Assembly: GCA_003283685.1 (NCBI GenBank)
Contig: QBWD01000008.1
Location: 1 to 28,985 of the forward strand
Length of the DNA: 28,985 nt
Reading direction: 5' to 3'
From: Prochlorococcus sp. AG-315-D17
Lineage (GTDB): Bacteria; Cyanobacteriota; Cyanobacteriia; PCC-6307; Cyanobiaceae
The notes under the pieces are model-generated. The model did not search any database and had not been told where the DNA came from. It saw only the letters and a list, made by a program, of their open reading frames with translations. Shown here piece by piece: positions 23,471 to 28,985 of this stretch (position 1 is its first letter; the number at the start of each line of letters is the position of its first letter). The position numbers and the translations under genes were made by a program.

Positions 23471-23911
23471 TTATTTATAAGCGCCAATCTCAGGAGAGAA
23501 GGCACATTGAGCAAATTCTATTTCGAATCCTTGTTGTTCTAACATTTTTCTCATAACTACATCGTTTAGTAAATATATCTCTCTTTCATGAAACTCTATC
23601 TCAACATGTCTATTACCTAAATGATATACCGCTTTCATCAATTTCAATCTATTGTCTGAACTTACTTTTATTAAATCCTCTTTAGCCGCCTCGATGGTTA
23701 CATAAAATAATGAATCATCACTTTTTAAAACCTCTCCAGGAATCAACCTGCCGCCGCCTCGAGGTAAATTTAAAATAACCTCAATTCCATTTAAGGTGGA
23801 TCGCTTCCCTCGTAGTTGAATCCTCTCTTTCGCAGATAAAGGTAGTATCAGACAATTTTCGTTAGCCTGTGCACTTGTTCTCTCTGTGAGATAGATTAAT
23901 GTCTCTGACAA
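23471..23911 (-). CDS. ureE: urease accessory nickel metallochaperone UreE
   Basis: Two-domain nickel carrier, 146 residues. LRGKRSTLNGIEVILNLPRG in the N-terminal domain, and YHLGNRHVEIEF (96-107), whose His97 and His102 region binds nickel. No histidine-rich tail. Start ATG 23911, divergent from ureD with a 102-base shared promoter region in which I found no exact NtcA box. Confidence 0.94.
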   Translation of the reverse strand: MSETLIYLTERTSAQANENCLILPLSAKERIQLRGKRSTLNGIEVILNLPRGGGRLIPGEVLKSDDSLFYVTIEAAKEDLIKVSSDNRLKLMKAVYHLGNRHVEIEFHEREIYLLNDVVMRKMLEQQGFEIEFAQCAFSPEIGAYK

Positions 23912-24013
23912 ATTTCAATTAGTTGTGGATTTAGATTTTAACGGTTATCTCTACAAGATTAAAGAATTCTTATTTCCTCAATATTTATTTAATTAAAATG
24001 ATACAACTAATAA

Positions 24014-24913
24014 ATGACTTCTAAATGGCATGGAACTTGTGATCTAAGACTTTTCAAGAAGCTAGGATCTAGAGATATTGAAAATGTAACGACTATCCAT
24101 CAAGCCAAATGCCAAGCTCCGTTAAAAATAATGAAAGTGTTCAACAACAAAGAGGATGGGAGGTGTGAAGTTCCCATCCTTCACAGTGCAGGAGGGATTG
24201 TGGGAGGTGATCAACTAACGATAAATGTAAATGCTGAAGAAAATAGTAGTGCAATATGTTCTTCAGTTGCAGCTCAAAAAGTTTATGGAAGTATAGATAG
24301 ATCAAAATTAAACCCAGAAGGGCTCTGGGCTAATCAAAATTGTTTTTTTCATCTTGAAAAAAATGCCGACTTTGAATGGATGCCTCAAGAACTAATTATT
24401 TATCAAGGGGGGCTTTTTGAACAGAATATGACTGTTAAGTTGGATAACTCATCAAGCTTCCTATGTGTTGATTTGGTTCGCTTAGGACGAACTGCCGTAG
24501 GAGAAAAACTTGGATCTGGAGTATGGAGATCTTCTTTAGAGATCTTTAGGGAGAGTAGCCAAGGGAAGCAATATGAATTCAGTGATCGACTAGAACTTTC
24601 CGGGAACGCGCTTGAATCAATTCATGGTTTAGATGATCAGCCAGTATTTGGATCGTTAACATGGGTAACACCCAAAGGTACAAACAAACAAGCCTTATCA
24701 AAATTATTAGAAGAATGTCGTCAACGGAGAGAAGGGCTTGAAGGATTCATGACTTGCAGCCTGCTTAATAATGGTATTTCAGCAAGGTATAGAGGTTCAT
24801 CAACGCAATCAGCTCGATTTTGGTTTTATAGAATTTGGGGACTTACACGAGTTTTAAGGAAATCTAGTATTCCTGATTATTTGAGGATTTGGCCTATGCA
24901 AGAGAATGCATGA
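24014..24913 (+). CDS. ureD: urease accessory protein UreD
   Basis: Urease scaffold that binds apo-urease and, with UreF and UreG, opens the nickel tunnel. ILHSAGGIVGGDQLTINVNA and QKVYGS are family landmarks, together with WMPQELIIYQGG and a GR-containing segment DLVRLGRTAVGEKL. 299 residues. Begins the rightward urease operon, 73 bases before ureA. Confidence 0.95.
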   Translation: MTSKWHGTCDLRLFKKLGSRDIENVTTIHQAKCQAPLKIMKVFNNKEDGRCEVPILHSAGGIVGGDQLTINVNAEENSSAICSSVAAQKVYGSIDRSKLNPEGLWANQNCFFHLEKNADFEWMPQELIIYQGGLFEQNMTVKLDNSSSFLCVDLVRLGRTAVGEKLGSGVWRSSLEIFRESSQGKQYEFSDRLELSGNALESIHGLDDQPVFGSLTWVTPKGTNKQALSKLLEECRQRREGLEGFMTCSLLNNGISARYRGSSTQSARFWFYRIWGLTRVLRKSSIPDYLRIWPMQENA

Positions 24914-24986
24914 ACAGATACAGATTGTCCATGATGAACTTTTATGGAATTGAATCCCAGTAAAATGACTTTGTATTAATTAAAAA

Positions 24987-25289
24987 ATGTACTTAAGTCC
25001 TCAAGAAAAAGACAAATTACTTGTAGTTACGGCTGCTCTTCTTGCAGAGCGAAGATTGAAAAGGGGACTTAAATTAAATCATCCAGAAGCTGTTGCTTGG
25101 CTTAGCTTTCAAGTACTTGAAGGTGCAAGAGATGGAAAAAATGTATCAACTTTAATGAATGAGGGGACAACATGGCTTACAAAAGAACAAGTTATGGAGG
25201 GTGTACCCGAGCTGATCGATGAAGTTCAAATAGAAGCCGTTTTCCCAGATGGAACAAAACTGGTAACACTTCACAATCCAATTAGTTAA
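24987..25289 (+). CDS. ureA: urease gamma subunit UreA
   Basis: 100 residues, the normal bacterial gamma subunit. Begins [20 protein letters not shown] with [19 protein letters not shown], and ends [16 protein letters not shown]. Structural subunit of the trimeric (UreABC)3 urease that hydrolyses urea to ammonia and carbamate. Eight bases before ureB. Confidence 0.97.
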   Translation: MYLSPQEKDKLLVVTAALLAERRLKRGLKLNHPEAVAWLSFQVLEGARDGKNVSTLMNEGTTWLTKEQVMEGVPELIDEVQIEAVFPDGTKLVTLHNPIS

Positions 25290-25297
25290 TTAAAATC

Positions 25298-25615
25298 ATG
25301 TCAAATTTAATCCCTGGAGAACTTATTCCCGAAGATGGTTTTATCGAATTAAATCAAGGTAGAGACGTCACAACTCTTAAAGTCGCTAATATTTCCGATC
25401 GACCAATTCAAGTAGGTTCTCATTATCATTTCTTTGAATCTAATAACGGCCTTGAATTTGATCGTCAACGATCTATTGGTATGCGGTTAGACATCCCTGC
25501 TGGTACTGCTATTAGGTTTGAGCCGGGTGATCAGAGAGAGGTTGATCTTGTTCCTTACGCAGGAGACCGTAAGGTCTTTGGCTTCAACGGACTTATAAAC
25601 GATTCACTACATTAA
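25298..25615 (+). CDS. ureB: urease beta subunit UreB
   Basis: 105 residues: [20 protein letters not shown], then [20 protein letters not shown], and [20 protein letters not shown], all classic UreB. Structural subunit of urease; ureC begins four bases after the stop. Confidence 0.97.
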   Translation: MSNLIPGELIPEDGFIELNQGRDVTTLKVANISDRPIQVGSHYHFFESNNGLEFDRQRSIGMRLDIPAGTAIRFEPGDQREVDLVPYAGDRKVFGFNGLINDSLH

Positions 25616-25619
25616 TTAA

Positions 25620-27329
25620 ATGCCTTTCAAAATCTCACGTCAAGCTTATGCCGAGACTTATGGCCCTACAAAAGGTGATCGCATTAGACTTGCTGATACA
25701 GACTTGATTCTCGAAGTTGAACAAGATCATACTCACTATGGAGACGAAGTTAAATTTGGTGGAGGCAAAGTTATTCGTGATGGGATGGGACAATCACAAC
25801 AAACTAGAGATAATGGAGTTGTAGACACAGTTATTACCAATGCACTTATTCTTGATTGGTGGGGAATTGTTAAAGCTGATATTGGTATTAAAGACGGAAA
25901 AATTTCAGGTATTGGAAAAGCTGGGAATCCAGATACTCAAGAAGGTGTCAATATTATTGTAGGAGCTAGTACAGAAGCAATAGCAGGAGAAGGAAACATT
26001 ATTACTGCAGGAGCTATTGATAGTCATATTCATTTTATCTGTCCACAACAAATAGAAACTGCTTTAGCTAGTGGGGTTACCACAATGCTTGGAGGAGGGA
26101 CAGGTCCAGCAACAGGCACCAATGCAACGACATGTACACCAGGAGCATTTCATATTTCAAGAATGCTGCAATCAGCGGAGGGATTCCCTGTTAATTTGGG
26201 ATTTTTTGGAAAAGGTAATGCAACGAATAAATCAGCATTAGAAGAACAAGTGAGAGCGGGTGCTTGTGGATTAAAGCTTCATGAGGACTGGGGAACGACA
26301 CCGGCTTGTATTGATGCTTGCCTAAGTGTTGCGGATCAGTTAGATGTACAAGTTTGTATTCATACAGATACTTTAAATGAGGCTGGTTTTGTTGAAGATA
26401 CGATTCGGGCAATAAAAGGAAGAACAATTCATACCTTCCATACAGAAGGAGCTGGAGGTGGTCATGCTCCTGACATTATCAAGATTTGTGGAGAATCTAA
26501 TGTTATTCCAAGTAGTACAAATCCGACTAGGCCTTTCACCCTAAATACTCTGGAAGAGCATTTAGATATGTTGATGGTTTGCCATCACTTGGATCCCAAA
26601 ATTCCTGAGGATGTTGCATTTGCAGAGTCCAGAATACGTAGAGAGACTATTGCTGCTGAGGACATACTCCACGATTTAGGAGCTTTTTCTATTATTGCTA
26701 GTGACTCCCAAGCTATGGGAAGAGTTGGAGAAGTTATTAGTAGAACTTTTCAAACTGCCCATAAGATGAAAGTTCAAAGAGGTGCTTTACCAGAAGATAA
26801 TGACAGAAATGATAATCATCGCATTAAAAGATACATATCAAAGGTGACCGTTAACCCTGCAATAGCACATGGAATTAGTAGTCATGTTGGTTCTGTTGAA
26901 GTTGGAAAACTTGCTGATTTAGTACTTTGGAAACCAGGCTTTTTCGGAATAAAACCAGACTTGGTAATTAAAGGGGGATCTATTGTATGGGCACAAATGG
27001 GCGATGCTAATGCCTCAATACCGACACCTCAACCTGTACATGGCCGACCAATGTTTTCCGCATTTGGGAAAGCTATAAATTCTTGTTGCCTCACTTTCTT
27101 AAGTGAAACTGCTATCAACGCAGGTGTACCAGAGCAACTTAAATTAGAACGATCTTATGCTGCTGTGAAAAACACAAGAGAGATATCCAAACAATCAATG
27201 AAACTCAATAATGCAAGGCCCAAAATAGAAGTTGACCCTCAAACCTATGAAGTTTTTGCAAATGGTGAACTTTTAACTTGTGAACCAGCTGAATCTTTAC
27301 CTCTTGCACAGAGATATCTATTACTTTAA
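25620..27329 (+). CDS. ureC: urease alpha subunit UreC
   Basis: Catalytic subunit, 569 residues. All key residues are present: H136 and H138 (HIH), carbamylated K219 in [10 protein letters not shown]221, H248 in CIHTD, H274 in [15 protein letters not shown], flap C321-H322 (MVCHHLD) and D362 ([12 protein letters not shown]). Intact and apparently active. Last gene of the ureDABC operon, convergent with the integrase gene. Confidence 0.98.
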   Translation: MPFKISRQAYAETYGPTKGDRIRLADTDLILEVEQDHTHYGDEVKFGGGKVIRDGMGQSQQTRDNGVVDTVITNALILDWWGIVKADIGIKDGKISGIGKAGNPDTQEGVNIIVGASTEAIAGEGNIITAGAIDSHIHFICPQQIETALASGVTTMLGGGTGPATGTNATTCTPGAFHISRMLQSAEGFPVNLGFFGKGNATNKSALEEQVRAGACGLKLHEDWGTTPACIDACLSVADQLDVQVCIHTDTLNEAGFVEDTIRAIKGRTIHTFHTEGAGGGHAPDIIKICGESNVIPSSTNPTRPFTLNTLEEHLDMLMVCHHLDPKIPEDVAFAESRIRRETIAAEDILHDLGAFSIIASDSQAMGRVGEVISRTFQTAHKMKVQRGALPEDNDRNDNHRIKRYISKVTVNPAIAHGISSHVGSVEVGKLADLVLWKPGFFGIKPDLVIKGGSIVWAQMGDANASIPTPQPVHGRPMFSAFGKAINSCCLTFLSETAINAGVPEQLKLERSYAAVKNTREISKQSMKLNNARPKIEVDPQTYEVFANGELLTCEPAESLPLAQRYLLL

Positions 27330-27348
27330 TTGCTAATAGAAAAAATAT

Positions 27349-28632
27349 TCAAGGATTCTTTTTTAAATCACTATTTTGTTCTATCGACCTTTCTCTTGCA
27401 TTTTTAAAAGCATTGTGAGTAGTCGTTTTTGATGAATAAGGATAATTCCTATGATGACTCTCTAGTGAATGTCCCATGCTCTCGCAAGCAGTACCAGAGT
27501 CAATCATTTTCACATGACATCTAAGAGCGTAATAATGCCTGAATGAATAGCAGGTGATATTGGCACCTTGAGTTTTTATCATCACTTCTTTGAGATCTTT
27601 CCAACTTTGTCTACGTTTCAAATAAGTACCTGCAGCTTCACCTGTAACTCTTTCTGGTAAAGGCAATAAATTCCCTCGGAACCTTTCTATTAGGTTCCAT
27701 TTTACTTCTTTCCCATCCCTATTAATTAAAGGTAGAGGTTCAATATCTCTTGGTTCTGTTGCTCCGTTGCCACCTTTTTTTCTATAAGTGCAATGCCAAT
27801 AATGCATTTTTTTAATCGGATTAAATCTGACTTGTAAGTAGTTAACTTCTATTGGTCTTAGACCTAATTCAGCCATTAAACAAAAACAGTTAAACCAATT
27901 AGTAGCTGCTTCAGCATCTTTTTTATATGGACTATCAGTAGGGAGTGTTTCTAAGAAATCTAATATTTGTATATCACTCTCAAATGCAGCAGCTTTTTGA
28001 TTGACTATATCTTTTGGTTTTGCCTTACCAATGTGTTGTTTTAAATCTGATGGCGGTGTCCATATATCGGCAATACCTTCTCTAAGTACTGCGTGATCTA
28101 AAAATTGTTTTATTGCTCTTGTTCTATGCTTGCGAGTTACACTTTCAGGCTTCCAGTCTTTTACACAAATATCGATTAAGTCTCTGGGGTTGGTAGGTGG
28201 ATCAATTTTGCTCATTACTTCAACAACCATTTCACATGGTGGAAGGTATTGCTTATTGAATGTTGCCTCGCTAATGGCAGTTCCAAAATTAATCTTTTGA
28301 TCTTTAAAGCTTTTTAAAATTTTCCTCCAGTCCTTACCTTTTCTTGGCGCTTTCTTTTGAGCCAAATTTGCTGACGCTTTTAATCCATGGCCCTCTTTCA
28401 TAAAACGGGCAATGTTTCTAACTCTGGTATAGGCATCACCGGAGGATTGCTCAGTCCAAGGAAAAGAAAGCATGACTGTTTCTTGGCTTATAACTTTGTT
28501 GCCCACAGACTTTCTGATTTTTATTTGTACTCTTCCACCATTGTTGACAACAGTAAGACCTTTCAAACCAATTTCCTTCGCCAGAGTCCGAACTTGTTTT
28601 TGAAAGTGCTTCGACCAGTCTAGATTTGACAA
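27349..28632 (-). CDS. tyrosine recombinase / phage-type integrase (427 aa)
   Basis: C-terminal catalytic domain: MAELGLRPIEV with Arg259, a Lys in CTYRKKGG (about 285), CYSFRHYYALR (361-371; Tyr-x-x-Arg in place of His-x-x-Arg, a known variant) and MGHSLESHHRNY (386-397) with His388 and candidate nucleophile Tyr397. N-terminal part is helical and basic (arm and core binding). Starts at TTG 28632; no ATG is in frame. It points away from the nearby tRNA-Pro 3' fragment, the usual layout of an element that integrates into tRNA genes. Base composition like its neighbours, with no frameshift, so it may be functional. Confidence 0.93.
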   Translation of the reverse strand: MSNLDWSKHFQKQVRTLAKEIGLKGLTVVNNGGRVQIKIRKSVGNKVISQETVMLSFPWTEQSSGDAYTRVRNIARFMKEGHGLKASANLAQKKAPRKGKDWRKILKSFKDQKINFGTAISEATFNKQYLPPCEMVVEVMSKIDPPTNPRDLIDICVKDWKPESVTRKHRTRAIKQFLDHAVLREGIADIWTPPSDLKQHIGKAKPKDIVNQKAAAFESDIQILDFLETLPTDSPYKKDAEAATNWFNCFCLMAELGLRPIEVNYLQVRFNPIKKMHYWHCTYRKKGGNGATEPRDIEPLPLINRDGKEVKWNLIERFRGNLLPLPERVTGEAAGTYLKRRQSWKDLKEVMIKTQGANITCYSFRHYYALRCHVKMIDSGTACESMGHSLESHHRNYPYSSKTTTHNAFKNARERSIEQNSDLKKNP

Positions 28633-28634
28633 AA

Positions 28635-28656
28635 TTATGTCATATTTATGTCATAT
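28635..28656. repeat. perfect 11-bp tandem repeat before integrase
   Basis: TTATGTCATAT occurs twice back to back (28635-28645, 28646-28656), a one-helical-turn period, starting three bases upstream of the integrase start codon. Its position over the ribosome-binding and promoter region suggests an operator or an accessory-protein site. Confidence 0.6.
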
Positions 28657-28745
28657 GGATCATAGTTTGACCTGAGATGATTCGCACAAGCCCGCAATTA
28701 TTAAGTTATAGATTAAAAACCGTGTGCTTCAGAGGGTATGAAAAC

Positions 28746-28790
28746 TGCTTTGGGAGCACTAGGTCGCAGGTTCGAATCCTGTCGCCCCGA
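28746..28790 (+). other. 3' fragment of tRNA-Pro(UGG), putative attachment site
   Basis: TGCTTTGGGAGCA is the anticodon stem-loop with UGG anticodon, and GCAGGTTCGAATCCTGT is the T arm (28766-28782), followed by CGCCCCGA, the acceptor 3' strand and discriminator. No CGGGGCG 5' acceptor strand or D arm is found upstream, so the gene is incomplete. Sequence identity starts in the anticodon arm, where tyrosine recombinases commonly cross over. Hence an att remnant rather than a functional tRNA. Confidence 0.8.
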
Positions 28791-28797
28791 TCAGTTT

Positions 28798-28826
28798 AGG
28801 ACTGCTTTCCCAGGCAGTCCTTTTTT
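28798..28826 (+). terminator. terminator after tRNA-Pro fragment
   Basis: AGGACTGC / GCAGTCCT (28798-28805 and 28814-28821) around TTTCCCAG, then six T (28821-28826). A strong rho-independent terminator eight bases past the tRNA 3' end. It was probably the terminator of the original tRNA gene. Confidence 0.88.
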
Positions 28827-28910
28827 AATGCGAAAATGAGACTGGGATCTCAGCGGGATCTCCTGAGTAGTTACTTGTATGTATTCGCAATGCTTCTGGC
28901 CTATATGTGC

Positions 28911-28985
28911 TGGAAAGCCCTACCTCAACCGACCTTTTGCTAACAAGAATTTCTAGATATATTTTTCATACGTTGGTTCCCGAAG
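28911..28985 (+). repeat. 75-nt direct repeat, copy 2 (cut by window end)
   Basis: Second copy of 12576-12650 with three substitutions, 85 bases beyond the terminator after the tRNA-Pro fragment. It is still matching at the last base of the window. By analogy with copy 1, small membrane protein or hli genes may follow to the right. Confidence 0.85.

Noticed and set aside
28717..28790. Complete functional tRNA-Pro
   Set aside because: The 5' acceptor strand and D arm cannot be found; only the anticodon arm, T arm and 3' acceptor strand are present.

Overview
The window looks like a marine picocyanobacterium, most probably Prochlorococcus. The evidence is low GC, a tandem set of very short high-light-inducible (Hli) proteins ending in TTGQIIPG-type sequence, the cyanobacterial urtABCDE plus ureEFG / ureDABC urea locus with an NtcA-type box, and picocyanobacterial TPR proteins. 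The low-light clade assignment is open. No rRNA or intact tRNA is present.

Region 1 (1-10.9 kb) is very AT-rich accessory DNA (one sampled line counts 30% GC against 35% in ureC). A leftward operon encodes a CysO/ThiS-type sulfur carrier ending in GG, then YcaO, TfuA, a second YcaO and a second TfuA, the last running off the left edge. The last four genes are joined by ATGA stop/start overlaps. Divergent from it is a Coq4-like protein with an intact HDxxH-x11-E metal motif. Further right are a TPR-sulfotransferase fusion, a Nif11-type leader peptide with a double-glycine site and a cysteine-free, alanine-rich core, a second sulfotransferase and a TPR protein. YcaO plus TfuA plus a thiocarboxylate-type carrier is the known machinery for backbone thioamides. 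Two YcaO/TfuA pairs, a Coq4-like enzyme and a Nif11 precursor in one neighbourhood is the most unusual system here. The link between the Nif11 peptide and the operon is inference.

Region 2 (11.4-14.3 kb) is a stress/high-light cassette: several tiny membrane proteins, two of them related to each other (DYSR family), and five hli genes, four of them chained by TAATG overlaps. A 75-nt direct repeat lies at 12576 and again at the right window edge, with a short inverted copy at 13284.

Region 3 (14.3-16.9 kb) holds small conserved genes: DUF393, a coiled-coil protein, DUF1330, an ABM-domain protein and an unknown.

Region 4 (16.9-27.3 kb) is urea uptake and hydrolysis: urtABCDE and ureEFG on the minus strand, and ureDABC divergently on the plus strand. 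Together they import urea by an ABC transporter, hydrolyse it with a nickel urease, and mature the enzyme with UreDEFG.

Region 5 (27.3-29 kb) has a tyrosine recombinase, an 11-bp perfect tandem repeat at its start, a 3' fragment of tRNA-Pro(UGG), a strong terminator and the second copy of the 75-nt repeat. This is a typical island boundary.
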